A program made the translations under genes and the position numbers. The notes beneath the pieces were generated by a model that did not search any database, had not been told where the DNA came from, and saw nothing but the letters and a program-made list of their open reading frames with translations. A stretch of DNA of 37,204 nt from a virus: the IMG/VR virus record IMGVR_UViG_3300043331_001671, positions 1-37,204 of that record; one strand, given 5' to 3'. Positions 1-7,123 of this stretch are shown one piece after another (position 1 is the first letter of the stretch; each line of letters begins with the position of its first letter).

Positions 1-120
1 ACGGTCACTATGCCCCAGAGGCAGTGACTCACAGGCCAAGTGACGGTCACTATGCCCCAGAGGCAGTGACTCACAGGCCAGGTGACGGTCACTATGCCCC
101 AGAGGCAGTGACTCACAGGC
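1..120 (+). repeat. 42-bp tandem iterons inside the initiator gene (putative replication origin), left end
   Basis: Near-perfect 42-bp units begin at 42 and 84, with the tail of another unit at 1-41. Each keeps frame, since 42 bp is 14 codons. Each full unit contains the interrupted palindrome AGTGAC-G-GTCACT (39-51; GGTGAC-G-GTCACT at 81-93) plus a further GTGACTCAC half-site, so a dyad-binding protein would see regularly phased sites. Iterons inside the initiator's own coding sequence are the arrangement of phage lambda ori in gene O. Origin function is inferred. Confidence 0.75.
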
Positions 121-644
121 ATTCTGACGCTGAGACACTCTGCGTTCCTACAGGGATCCAGGACGGGATCTGCTCCCGGGTACCCCCTGTTCCAGATCCC
201 CAGGGTTCCGTAGATCCCCTGTCTTCCCAGATTCCTGAAAAACCCCCAAAGAAAAACCTCTCTCTTCGAGAGAGTCAAAAAGAAGGGCCCCCAACCAGCC
301 CAGAGCCGCGCCTCGCAACGCCCCGCATCGTGAAACGGCCGATGCCCACGACCCTGGCGGACCAGGAACGCCTCAAAGCGAGCATTTTCATTCCGACGTT
401 CCACGCCTGGATCGCCCGCAAGCAGCTCACGCATTTGGATCTCGAGGCGCAATGGGACGCGTTTGTCAGTAAAGCCCTCGCCAATGGCTATCGCTACGCC
501 AGCTGGTACAATGCGTTCCAGAACTGGCTGACCTCGCCCTATCAACACGTGGGACCCGTCAGCGGGGTCTCTCCGCCCATCGATCACGCCAAAGTCGCCG
601 CGTTCGAGGCTCTGCTTGCACGGATACACGAGGAATCACCATGA
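1..644 (+). CDS. Phage replication initiator, repeat region and C-terminal part; continuation of the gene at 36870
   Basis: The reading frame is open from position 3 with no start of its own, because the gene begins at 36870 across the circular junction. It contains three copies of a 14-residue repeat (core DGHYAPEAVTHR), then a polar Pro/Lys-rich linker. The C-terminal domain, roughly the last 90 residues, contains FIPTFHAWIARKQLTHLDLE and RYASWYNAFQNWL. The pattern W-x2-F then Y-x2-W-x3-F-x-NWL is typical of the DnaT-like DNA-binding domain at the end of phage and primosomal replication proteins. The stop overlaps the ATG of the helicase loader (ATGA at 641-644), so the two are translationally coupled. 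Repeat number may be under-counted, because assemblers collapse such repeats. Confidence 0.78.
   Translation, partial: GHYAPEAVTHRPSDGHYAPEAVTHRPGDGHYAPEAVTHRHSDAETLCVPTGIQDGICSRVPPVPDPQGSVDPLSSQIPEKPPKKNLSLRESQKEGPPTSPEPRLATPRIVKRPMPTTLADQERLKASIFIPTFHAWIARKQLTHLDLEAQWDAFVSKALANGYRYASWYNAFQNWLTSPYQHVGPVSGVSPPIDHAKVAAFEALLARIHEESP
230..290 (+). other. A-rich stretch beside the iterons, possible DNA-unwinding element
   Basis: Directly downstream of the iterons the strand becomes purine/A-rich (runs of A at 238-242, 248-256 and 277-281), in contrast to the GC-rich surroundings. It holds the palindrome CTCTCTC-TTC-GAGAGAG (58-74 within line 201-300, i.e. 258-274). In lambda ori an A-rich unwinding region lies next to the iterons within gene O. 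The same layout here supports an in-gene origin, but melting behaviour is inferred. Confidence 0.45.
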
Positions 645-1237
645 CGCATGACGAACTGACGGCCTTCCTCCAGATCTTATGTGGCCCGGCCAGCACGGGC
701 CACGACGAAGGATTTTATCCCCAGATCGCCACCAAACCCCGGGTGTTGAAGCTGTGGCAACAGACCATACAGGCCTACCCCTTCGACCGCGCCTGTAAGG
801 CCCTGACAGCGGCCTACAAAGCCGATCCACGCCATGAACCCGCCGTTGATGCCGTGGTGGACACGCTGAGAAGTCAGGCGCCACCCGTCTTCCATCCTCC
901 CGCCTGGCATCCGCAGCTGCACGGCAGCCTGCAGGACGTGATGGCGGCGGCCCGCCCGATGCATGACGATCTCGACCTCGCCCGGTGTTGTCAATACCTG
1001 ATCGAGCACGATCTCATGGTGACAGGCCAGGAAGCCGCCTGCATCGCGGCGTGTCAGCGGTTTGCCCAGCAGTACCCAGCGGATGCCGCCCACTGGCAGG
1101 CCGAAATCGCCCGCAAACAGGCCGAGGTGGACGCACGGGGCCCGACCCCGCCCCGGCCCGTGCCCCCGCCCCAGGTCGGCTCGTTCACCCACGTCAGCGC
1201 GCCGCGCCCGCGGAGGCCCCGCGATGCCCAGGACTAG
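641..1237 (+). CDS. Putative replicative helicase loader, G39P-like
   Basis: 198 aa. The N-terminal ~80 residues (ELTAFLQILCG, then VLKLWQQTIQAYPFDRACKA, then EPAVDAVVDTLR) follow the pattern of the SPP1 G39P family: a small helical domain with a W-x5-Y core and a conserved stretch near the end that contacts the DnaB-type helicase. The middle is helical and the C-terminus is a low-complexity Pro/Arg tail. It overlaps the initiator by 4 bp and, in this position (after an O-like initiator), would be the loader (the role of lambda P, DnaC or G39P). Similarity is by pattern only, so the family assignment is moderate and the role is supported mainly by gene order. Confidence 0.6.
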   Translation: MTHDELTAFLQILCGPASTGHDEGFYPQIATKPRVLKLWQQTIQAYPFDRACKALTAAYKADPRHEPAVDAVVDTLRSQAPPVFHPPAWHPQLHGSLQDVMAAARPMHDDLDLARCCQYLIEHDLMVTGQEAACIAACQRFAQQYPADAAHWQAEIARKQAEVDARGPTPPRPVPPPQVGSFTHVSAPRPRRPRDAQD

Positions 1238-1553
1238 CCCTCTGCCCACCGGCGAGACCCTCCACCACGAAGCCGCGCCTGGCCGCCGCTACGTGCTGCC
1301 CGGCGCCTCACTCACCGATTTTGGCGTGTGGGAGTACGTTCCCTGCACGCCCGAGCAAGCCCGCGCCTGGCTGCTGCAGGCGCCGTACGTCTCCTGCCTG
1401 GGCGATCACGAGATGGCGCTGGCGCTGACGCGGCTGGTCGATGTCGACGTGCCGAAAGGCCGCTGGCGGGTGGTGCGGCTGCAGCCGGAGGACGACGCGC
1501 TGGTCTACGTGCTGGCGCGGGGGGAACTGGGATGGCTGAAACGGTTGGCATGA
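1224..1553 (+). CDS. DUF1874-like (STIV B116 / AcrIII-1 fold) protein
   Basis: 109 aa; the ATG at 1224 overlaps the end of the loader gene by 14 bp. Residues 22-98 follow the DUF1874 layout: a start strand (RRYVLPGASL), then YVPCTPEQARAWLLQ, then YVSCLGDHEMALALTRLVDV, then DVPKGRWRVVRLQPEDDALV. Known members include AcrIII-1 viral ring nucleases, which destroy cyclic tetra-adenylate and block type III CRISPR immunity. The family usually has VGH with a catalytic His; here the aligned position is D61, with H62 next to it, and the Arg/Glu near the end are only partly kept (R99, E101). It could be an active variant, a binding-only sponge, or a structural homologue with another role. The neighbours (loader and methylase) make a counter-defence role plausible. 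Confidence 0.6.
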   Translation: MPRTSPLPTGETLHHEAAPGRRYVLPGASLTDFGVWEYVPCTPEQARAWLLQAPYVSCLGDHEMALALTRLVDVDVPKGRWRVVRLQPEDDALVYVLARGELGWLKRLA

Positions 1554-1795
1554 GCGTGCAGGATAAGGACGACAGTATGCCTACGGGGCACGATAACCCC
1601 GACACTATGCCTGGAAGGCCTCTGCCTGGAAGGTCCCGGCCGGCACCGCTCTCGAAGCTCCGCCCCTATGGGCGGGTGGTGCGCTGCTTGCCGGGGCTGT
1701 GCGAGCCGTACGGGGTGACGCCGCCGGGCGAGACGGAGCGGTGCCGGCATTGTGAGACCCTGTTGCCGCGGGAGGACGAGACCCATGCCCGATAG
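1550..1795 (+). CDS. Small hypothetical protein with Cys pairs
   Basis: 81 aa from the ATG at 1550, which overlaps the previous stop (ATGA), so it is translationally coupled. An in-frame ATG at 1577 is an alternative start. The C-terminal half carries C-x4-C (RCLPGLC) and C-x2-C (CRHC), a possible metal-binding ribbon. The N-terminal part is polar and probably disordered. I do not recognise a family. It lies in the early operon between the DUF1874-like gene and the methylase. Confidence 0.55.
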   Translation: MSVQDKDDSMPTGHDNPDTMPGRPLPGRSRPAPLSKLRPYGRVVRCLPGLCEPYGVTPPGETERCRHCETLLPREDETHAR

Positions 1796-2069
1796 TACCC
1801 TGACCACCACCACCCCGGACGGCCGCGACACGACCCGCCCCGTGCCGCCGTCCTGGGCCAGCGTGGCGCCGCTGCTGCAGCGCTGGCAGATCGCGCTGGT
1901 GCCGTATCTCGATGGGACGTGGGATGTCCGGGTCTTCGGCAGCCAGCACCGGGCGGCAGAGGTCGTCGCCGCCGTGCGCTTTGCCGACCTGCCGCAGGCC
2001 ATTTGGGAGGTTTCCCAACGCTGCGAGGCGCAGGCCGCGGAGCCGGCCGCGGGGGAGGAGGGGGGATGA
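1785..2069 (+). CDS. Small hypothetical protein
   Basis: 94 aa from the ATG at 1785, overlapping the previous gene by 11 bp; its stop overlaps the methylase start (ATGA at 2066-2069). The first ~25 residues are Thr/Pro/Asp-rich. The middle (APLLQRWQIALVPYLDGTWD, then VRVFGSQHRAAEVVAAVR) looks like a compact alpha/beta domain. The tail is acidic and Gly/Ala-rich. No family recognised. Tight overlaps on both sides support it being translated. Confidence 0.5.
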   Translation: MPDSTLTTTTPDGRDTTRPVPPSWASVAPLLQRWQIALVPYLDGTWDVRVFGSQHRAAEVVAAVRFADLPQAIWEVSQRCEAQAAEPAAGEEGG

Positions 2070-2929
2070 GCCCTGTGCTCGCCCCACCGCTCGCCTGGTT
2101 CGGCGGCAAAGCCCATGCCGTCCAGTGGTATCTCCCCCATCTGCCGCCGCATCACACCTACGTCGAGGTCTTTGGCGGCATGGCGGCCGTCTTATTCGCC
2201 AAGGCCCCCGCGCCGGTCGAGGTGTACAACGATATCGATCAGGGCCTGGTGACGTTTTTCCGGGTGCTGCGCGATCCGGCCCAGTGTGCGCAGCTCGAAG
2301 CCCGCCTGGCCCTGACCCCGTATAGCCGCGCCGAATTTCGCTGGAGTCAGGCCACCTGGCAGACGGTGGACGATCCCGTGGAACGCGCGGCGCGGTGGGT
2401 GGTGCAGCTCCGCCAGGGCTTCAGCGCCACGCCGGATGGCCACAGCGGCTGGAGCTTTTGTGTCACGGAAACGGCGCGGGGCATGGCCAAAGCCGTGGCG
2501 AGATGGCAGCGTACCCTCGACGCCTTGCTGCCGTGTGGCGCGCGGCTCCTGCAGGTCCAGATCGAGTGTGCCGATTGGCGCCAGATCCTGGCCACCTACG
2601 ATACCCCCCAGACGCTGTTTTTCTGTGATCCGCCCTATCTCCCGGCCACCCGGACGGCCCGCGGCTATGCCCACGAGCTGACGGCCGACGCGCACCGCGA
2701 CCTGCTCGCCGCGCTCCAGCAGGTGCAGGGGATGGTGCTGCTCTGTGGCTATCCCCATCCCACGTATGCCGTCCTGGAGCAGGCGGGGTGGACGTGTGCC
2801 CGGCGGGAGGAGCTGGCGAGCAGTGCGCGCCGCATCCGGCAGGACCGAAGCCGGGAGAGGCGCGACGAATGTCTCTGGCGCAATCCCGCCGCTGGGCAGG
2901 CTCTGGCGCAACTCCCGCTGTTTCCCTGA
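2066..2929 (+). CDS. DNA N6-adenine methyltransferase, D12 (Dam) class
   Basis: 287 aa from the ATG at 2066; the reading frame opens further upstream, but the ATGA overlap with the preceding gene sets the start. N-terminal PLAWFGGKAHAV (residues 8-19) and YVEVFGGMAAVLF are the S-adenosylmethionine-binding motifs of the MethyltransfD12 family, and FFCDPPYLPATR carries the catalytic DPPY at 188-191. Such enzymes methylate adenine in short sites such as GATC. In phages they protect DNA from host restriction or affect transcription and packaging. The target site cannot be read from the sequence. It is the last gene of the early rightward operon, and a long hairpin follows 4 bp after the stop. Confidence 0.92.
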   Translation: MSPVLAPPLAWFGGKAHAVQWYLPHLPPHHTYVEVFGGMAAVLFAKAPAPVEVYNDIDQGLVTFFRVLRDPAQCAQLEARLALTPYSRAEFRWSQATWQTVDDPVERAARWVVQLRQGFSATPDGHSGWSFCVTETARGMAKAVARWQRTLDALLPCGARLLQVQIECADWRQILATYDTPQTLFFCDPPYLPATRTARGYAHELTADAHRDLLAALQQVQGMVLLCGYPHPTYAVLEQAGWTCARREELASSARRIRQDRSRERRDECLWRNPAAGQALAQLPLFP

Positions 2930-2933
2930 AGCG

Positions 2934-2976
2934 CCACCACCCCGGCGCCGTGGCGTACGCGGTACCGGGGCGGTGG
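2934..2976 (+). terminator. Long GC hairpin after the methylase gene
   Basis: CCACCACCCCGG (2934-2945) pairs with CCGGGGCGGTGG (2965-2976) with one mismatch across a 19-nt loop. There is no U-tract, so termination by itself is uncertain; it may stabilise the 3' end. Its arms closely resemble the hairpin at 36384-36424. Confidence 0.4.
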
Positions 2977-3038
2977 GCCCACTGTCAACAGACCGGGGAT
3001 GGGCTACGATTCCCACCCTCCAGGCCGCAGTATACCAT

Positions 3039-3065
3039 CTTTACACCTTTACACCAGGTGTAAAG
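3039..3065. promoter_or_regulatory. Operator-like element: CTTTACACC in three copies
   Basis: CTTTACACC occurs at 3039-3047 and again at 3047-3055 (8-bp step). It occurs inverted as GGTGTAAAG at 3057-3065, giving a perfect 9-bp inverted repeat with a 1-nt centre. This is a typical binding site for a dimeric regulator. No other copy was noticed in the window, and the protein that binds it is unknown. Confidence 0.5.
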
Positions 3066-3321
3066 CCCGCCCAGCGCCAGGCCACGTCATGCAGACACCT
3101 GGCGCACGGACACCGCCGTCACCACGAGTGACAGGGTGGGGGCAGGCATACGCCTTACCATTGTGTAACGTGCTGTTTTTGTGGCTTTTGTCGCTTACAG
3201 TTGGGTATACTTTTCGGGTATGCTACTCTGGTGGCTGCCGGGTTGGGAGTCATGACCCCTGCGCTGGCAGCCTACACTGCCGGGACCCGGTATCCACTCA
3301 ACACCGTGTAGGAGGTGTTTC

Positions 3322-3657
3322 GTGCCCAGTTTCGATACGCATTCCACGTTTCAAAACCTGCAATCCCATGGCTTTTCCTCGGACCAGGCCGAGGGCATTA
3401 CCGCTGCGTTCGTGGCCTTCCTCGATGCCACCGGGCAGACCATGGCGACGAAAGCCGATCTCACGACGCTCCGCTATGACCTGACCACCACGATGGACGG
3501 GCGCTTTACACAGGTCGATACGCACCTTGCCGCCGTGCGCCATGATATTGGGCGGCTGGCGGTCCACCTCCGGTGGCTGATGGCCGGGATGGGGCTGGCC
3601 GCCGTCTGCAGCCTGGCGGTCCTGATTCTCCTGATAGTCGCCCTGGCGCGCTACTAA
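3322..3657 (+). CDS. DUF1640-like coiled-coil protein with C-terminal membrane anchor
   Basis: 111 aa with a GTG start 5 nt after AGGAGGT. The N-terminus (FDTHSTFQNLQSHGFSSDQA, EGITAAFVAF) and ATKADLTTLRYDL match the pattern of bacterial DUF1640/CCDC90-like proteins: FDTHKF-x-LxxxGFxxxQAE, then a coiled coil. Residues ~86-108 (LMAGMGLAAVCSLAVLILLI) are a transmembrane helix, so the coiled coil projects from the membrane. The role of these proteins in phages is unknown; a lysis or membrane-remodelling role is possible but only a guess. It stands alone on the plus strand, convergent with and overlapping the leftward gene at 3654-3893 by 4 bp. Confidence 0.7.
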   Translation: MPSFDTHSTFQNLQSHGFSSDQAEGITAAFVAFLDATGQTMATKADLTTLRYDLTTTMDGRFTQVDTHLAAVRHDIGRLAVHLRWLMAGMGLAAVCSLAVLILLIVALARY

Positions 3658-3893
3658 GTATGCTTCCTGGCCCTCCCGGCCCTGCCGTCCAGCCCGCACC
3701 ACGTGAGTCGCCCGGCCTGCGCCGCAAACACCGCAATGCCGCCCGGGTCGTCTCTGCGGTGCCCGCTGCAGCCGCAACAGCGCCCACACAGGAGCTGGGC
3801 GGGGCTGGCGGTGGCCGTACAGAGGACGTCCAGGTGCTGGCGCTCGGTGCAGGCGTCGCAGACGAAGAACTGAGGCATCTCCCGCAGACTCAT
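3654..3893 (-). CDS. Small Cys-rich (zinc-ribbon-like) protein
   Basis: 79 aa. I place the start at the ATG at 3893, which overlaps the stop of the upstream gene (ATGA). Residues from ~8 contain FVCDACTERQ, then LLCGRCCGC, i.e. two C-x2-C knuckles suited to one zinc ion. The C-terminal part is basic. No family recognised. It is the last gene of the leftward late block and ends convergent with the gene at 3322-3657. Confidence 0.5.
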   Translation of the reverse strand: MSLREMPQFFVCDACTERQHLDVLCTATASPAQLLCGRCCGCSGHRRDDPGGIAVFAAQAGRLTWCGLDGRAGRARKHT

Positions 3894-4093
3894 AAGACCT
3901 CCGCGATCAAGATGGCCAGTTCGTCCAGATGCTCCCAACAGAGCCGCAGCACGCCGCCGCCGTGCGTGCCCGCCCGGTGATCGCCCCACTCATACAGGAT
4001 CACGTACAGCGCCTCGTGCGGCTCCAGGCGATCGCTGGGGCACACCATGCAGAGCTGGGCATAGCCGCCTGCTTCCACACCAACCGCGAGCAT
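3890..4093 (-). CDS. Small hypothetical protein
   Basis: 67 aa. The ATG at 4093 overlaps the stop of the upstream gene (TAATG), and its own stop overlaps the next start. It contains YAQLCMVCPSDR and LRLCWEHLDELAILIAEVL, so C-x2-C plus a later CWEH could bind metal. It belongs to a run of four small coupled genes downstream of the tail fiber. No known family. Confidence 0.55.
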   Translation of the reverse strand: MLAVGVEAGGYAQLCMVCPSDRLEPHEALYVILYEWGDHRAGTHGGGVLRLCWEHLDELAILIAEVL

Positions 4094-4710
4094 TAGCGTC
4101 CCTTTCCAGGCTGTCCGACCAGTTCGAGGCAGCTCAGGCTACACGACACCGGCACACTCGACACCACCACGCCCGAGGCCATCAGCACATGCTCGGCCAG
4201 GCACTGCGACCCATCGCGGGTATACAGCCGCAGCACGACCGTGTCGCGGATGGTGGCGCAGCGCGTCGCGCCCCACACAATGCGCGACTGCAGGTACTTC
4301 GTCGGCGGCTCGGCCTGGGCATAGGCGACACCGGGGCGCTGGCTGTGGCGTGTGCCCGCCGTCGGATAGGCAATCCAGGTATACGTCGTGCGCTCTGGCG
4401 TCTCGTAGCGCAGCAGGGCGTCACCCGAGGGACAGAGCGTCACCCCCACCACCGTGCCGTGGGGGCCATCGACCGAGTACACCGGCTTGGCTTCCAGGCA
4501 GTCGAGGTTGCGCTGCCACAGGCGTTGTTGCTCCTCGGCATAATGGACCTTGGCGTAATTGACATCGAGCCGCCAGGATTTATAGGCTTGCCAGACCGTC
4601 GGGATGGCGCCGCCAATGGTGGTCAGGAGCGCCGGATACAGCAGCAGCGCTTGCCAGACCTTGAGCCCGGCAATCGTCGTGGAGGGTGGGCGCTCTCCCG
4701 CCTCAGTCAT
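4093..4710 (-). CDS. Hypothetical membrane-anchored protein
   Basis: 205 aa with an N-terminal hydrophobic segment (about residues 17-40, VWQALLLYPALLTTIGGAIP) followed by a basic residue cluster, then an external domain of ~160 residues rich in beta strands, with several Cys (C70, C92 region, CATI, CLAEH, SCSLSCLE). This suggests a single-pass protein with its main domain in the periplasm. Its position just after the fiber genes is where lysis genes (holin, spanin) often lie, but I see no specific holin, spanin or lysozyme signature. Translation is coupled to its neighbours by TAATG. Confidence 0.55.
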   Translation of the reverse strand: MTEAGERPPSTTIAGLKVWQALLLYPALLTTIGGAIPTVWQAYKSWRLDVNYAKVHYAEEQQRLWQRNLDCLEAKPVYSVDGPHGTVVGVTLCPSGDALLRYETPERTTYTWIAYPTAGTRHSQRPGVAYAQAEPPTKYLQSRIVWGATRCATIRDTVVLRLYTRDGSQCLAEHVLMASGVVVSSVPVSCSLSCLELVGQPGKGR

Positions 4711-4713
4711 GGC

Positions 4714-4872
4714 TCAGGCCGCCTGCCGATCCGTCGGGATGCCGTGCAGCGCGTGGACACAACAGGCCGTACACAGACAGGCGCCGACCGGCCACAGGCA
4801 GCCCGCCGGGAGCACCTCGCAGACGTCGGCGCCGCGCAAAAACTGGCGACACCAGAGGCAAAAGAGCCGCAT
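4714..4872 (-). CDS. Very small Cys-rich protein
   Basis: 52 aa, too short for many gene callers. It starts MRLFCLWCRQFLRGADVCEV and continues with ACLCTACCVHALHG, giving eight Cys in C-x2-C-type pairs. An AGGGAG-like SD lies 7 nt upstream of the ATG at 4872, and its end is 3 bp from the next gene's start. It is probably a zinc-binding peptide of the late block. The overlap-free fit between its neighbours supports it, but it has no recognised family. Confidence 0.5.
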   Translation of the reverse strand: MRLFCLWCRQFLRGADVCEVLPAGCLWPVGACLCTACCVHALHGIPTDRQAA

Positions 4873-4882
4873 GGCAGGCTCC

Positions 4883-5140
4883 CTATACGACTAATTCAAA
4901 AAGGTTAGTAGCGTGCCCTGCAGCAATGAACCCGTTGATCGCCTCGATGCTCGCCACCGCCGCGGTCAGCTCCGCCACGGTGAGATCGGCGTTGGCGCCG
5001 GCGAAATCTTCCTCCGTCAAGGTGGTGCCGAGGTCTAAAGCGTCCCATTGGCGTCGCGCCGCCATCAAGGCGTCGAGGGCATGCAGAAATGTCGTTACGT
5101 CGGCTCTGTAACGACTGATAAAGTCGGGGTTTGATGCCAA
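4883..5140 (-). CDS. Small conserved-type protein next to the tail fiber
   Basis: 85 aa, mostly helical: N-terminal FISRYRADVTTFLHALDALM, then LGTTLTEEDFAGANADLT and AAVASIEAINGFIA. Small proteins with an LTxxDF motif followed by 'NxDLT' and a helix are common immediately after phage tail-fiber genes. Their function is not established. An A-rich leader (GAAAGGAAAC) precedes the ATG at 5140, in a locally AT-rich stretch. Confidence 0.6.
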   Translation of the reverse strand: MASNPDFISRYRADVTTFLHALDALMAARRQWDALDLGTTLTEEDFAGANADLTVAELTAAVASIEAINGFIAAGHATNLFELVV

Positions 5141-5164
5141 AATTTGTTTCCTTTCAATATCTCT

Positions 5165-7114
5165 CTAAGCTCCCAGCCCAAACGTAATCAGCGCCGTACG
5201 AAGCGCGTTGGCCAATGCCTGCGTTGTCGTGGCGTCGGTCGCGGCGCTAGGGAGGGTGATCCGAGCGGCAGCCGAAGCCCCCAGGAACCCGATACGCGGG
5301 GCATTCGAGGCCGTCTCCCCGCGTAACACCTCTCGGGCTGCGGTCGCGTCATAGACGGATACCGTGACCCGTGATTCGCGGGTCGCATCCGTCGACACGG
5401 TAAACGACGGATCGATGAGAGCGATGGGCCGCTCCTGCACCGATGATTGACTAACAAAGAGCTGCGCGCCCTTGACGTTCAAGGGCTTATAGCTGGCGCC
5501 GCTGCCGAGTGTGGCGGTGAGCGGCGTGCCCAGGCCACACAGCCCGCCCCAGGTGATGAGGTTGCCCTGCCCATCGATTTCCAGGCGGGACGCGCTGCTG
5601 GTGGTGCCCGCCAGCGTGGTGTTGAGCGTGATCCGGCTGCCCCGATCCGCCGGCGAGCCCGCATTGACGGCCAGGAAATCGAGCCAGGCCGAGAACTGGG
5701 CGGCAAAGGCGCTGCCATCATGAATCTGGCCGCCGAGGCGCAGCAGCGGGCTGCCGGCCGGCGTGGCGGTGGGCAGGCTCTCGGTCCCCCCCGCATGGCG
5801 CCCGATAATCGTGGGCTGGCGCGTCGTCAGATTGGTATAGACGTGCATCTCATAGACGACATTGTTGCCATCGTCGCGGCGGTGGCGCAGGGTCCCGGCC
5901 TTGAGCAGCAGCTCCCCCTGGACCTGGAGTTGCATGCCGGTCTCGGGGGCGATGCCGACCCCCAGGCGGCCCTCGCTGGTGGTGAGCAGCCCCGGCGTCG
6001 CCTCCGCCGCCGTGCCGCTCACGGCGTAGCGCATCACGCTGAGCGGGGTGCCGGCGGGGACGGTGGCGGCGAGCGCGGCGGCCACGCCCGCGGCATGGGT
6101 GGCACGCGTCGTGTCCGTGCCGGCGGTGGTTTCGGCAGTGGTGGCAAGCTCGACAATCCCTGACACCGTTTCCGAGGCCGCTGGCGGGAGCACGGCGGCG
6201 AGGCGGGTGGCGAGTTTCAGCGGGGTGATGGCTTTGGTGTCGTTCGTCCCGGTGGTCACCTCCGCCTGGGTGGCGAGGCGCACCAGCCCAGACGTCGCTT
6301 CCGAGGCCTCAGGGAGGGCGGGGATGGCGTCAAGACGGGCTTCCAACCCGGCCGGCGTCACCGCCCGTTGCGTATCCGTCCCGGCCACGGCCTCGGCGGT
6401 CGTCGCCAATTCCACCAGGCCGGTGCGCGTTTCCGTCGCCGTGCGCCCGACCAGGCGGCCCGGGGTCACCGCTTTGGTGACGTCCGTGCCGGTCAGCACC
6501 TCCGCCGTCGTGGCGATCTGGATGAGTCCCTTCGTGGTATCCGAGGCGTCCGGCGGCGGATCCGGCAGGACCCCGGCGGCGAGCTTCGCGGCGGTGACCT
6601 GGCCGTCGCCGAGCTTCGGCGTGGTCACCGCGCCATCGGCGAGCTTGGCCGTGGTGACACTGCCGTCTTCCAGCGCGATGGTGCCCGGCGACACCCAGGC
6701 CAACTCTGGCCCGGCATCGAGCACCAGGATCTGCCCCGGGGTCCCGACCGCGGGCAGGAGATGCACCGCCTGCACGCTATGGTCGGCGAGCGGCTCACGC
6801 GGCAGCGGCTGGGGCGGTTGTGGCGCCGGGGCGTCCGGGTCTTCGACCACGCCCACGTACTCATAGGTGTGGCCGCTCCCGTCGTCCGCGTCGAGACGGA
6901 CGAACATCCGGGGGACGGGGTGCGCGATCTGGCCGCGAATATCCGGGATCTGCGGCGGCAGGGCGTCGACGCCCAGCTCGTAGGCCGTTTCCCAGGGCGG
7001 CTCGACGAGTTCCAGGACACAGTCGGCTTCGGTCGCGGCCGCGGCTACCTCGTCGGGATCGGGGATCCAGGTGGTCGCGGTGGCGGCCCGGCGGTAAGGA
7101 TAGGCGAACCACAT
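5165..7114 (-). CDS. Tail fiber / receptor-binding protein
   Basis: 649 aa. Order: residues ~36-96 form an N-terminal domain shared with the 116-aa protein at 17731-18081. A Pro-rich hinge follows (~93-110), then SVTTAKLADGAVTTPKLGDG-type short repeats (152-180). Four Phage_fiber_2 repeats lie at about 191-224, 227-262, 270-306 and 312-345 (core G-L/I-V-x-L-A-T-x-A-E-x3-G-T-D-x2-R/K-A-V-T-P). The C-terminal ~300 residues are beta-rich and presumably receptor-binding. The repeats are typical of side or tip fibers of phages of Gram-negative bacteria. It is the last large gene of the tail module. Confidence 0.9.
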   Translation of the reverse strand: MWFAYPYRRAATATTWIPDPDEVAAAATEADCVLELVEPPWETAYELGVDALPPQIPDIRGQIAHPVPRMFVRLDADDGSGHTYEYVGVVEDPDAPAPQPPQPLPREPLADHSVQAVHLLPAVGTPGQILVLDAGPELAWVSPGTIALEDGSVTTAKLADGAVTTPKLGDGQVTAAKLAAGVLPDPPPDASDTTKGLIQIATTAEVLTGTDVTKAVTPGRLVGRTATETRTGLVELATTAEAVAGTDTQRAVTPAGLEARLDAIPALPEASEATSGLVRLATQAEVTTGTNDTKAITPLKLATRLAAVLPPAASETVSGIVELATTAETTAGTDTTRATHAAGVAAALAATVPAGTPLSVMRYAVSGTAAEATPGLLTTSEGRLGVGIAPETGMQLQVQGELLLKAGTLRHRRDDGNNVVYEMHVYTNLTTRQPTIIGRHAGGTESLPTATPAGSPLLRLGGQIHDGSAFAAQFSAWLDFLAVNAGSPADRGSRITLNTTLAGTTSSASRLEIDGQGNLITWGGLCGLGTPLTATLGSGASYKPLNVKGAQLFVSQSSVQERPIALIDPSFTVSTDATRESRVTVSVYDATAAREVLRGETASNAPRIGFLGASAAARITLPSAATDATTTQALANALRTALITFGLGA

Positions 7115-7123
7115 AGACGTCTC

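Larger units (their letters stand above)
2930..3321. other. Intergenic region between the early operon and the gene at 3322
   Basis: 392 bp with no convincing gene. It holds the hairpin at 2934-2976, a triple CTTTACACC element at 3039-3065, and an AT-richer stretch at 3170-3225 with -10-like words TATACT (3206-3211) and TATGCT (3219-3224) but no good -35. A strong SD, AGGAGGT (3310-3316), serves the next gene. It probably contains the promoter for 3322-3657. Confidence 0.5.

Noticed and set aside
1-120. 42-bp repeats at the ends taken as a CRISPR array
   Set aside because: The units abut with no spacers, keep the reading frame, and lie in the initiator gene; they are iterons.
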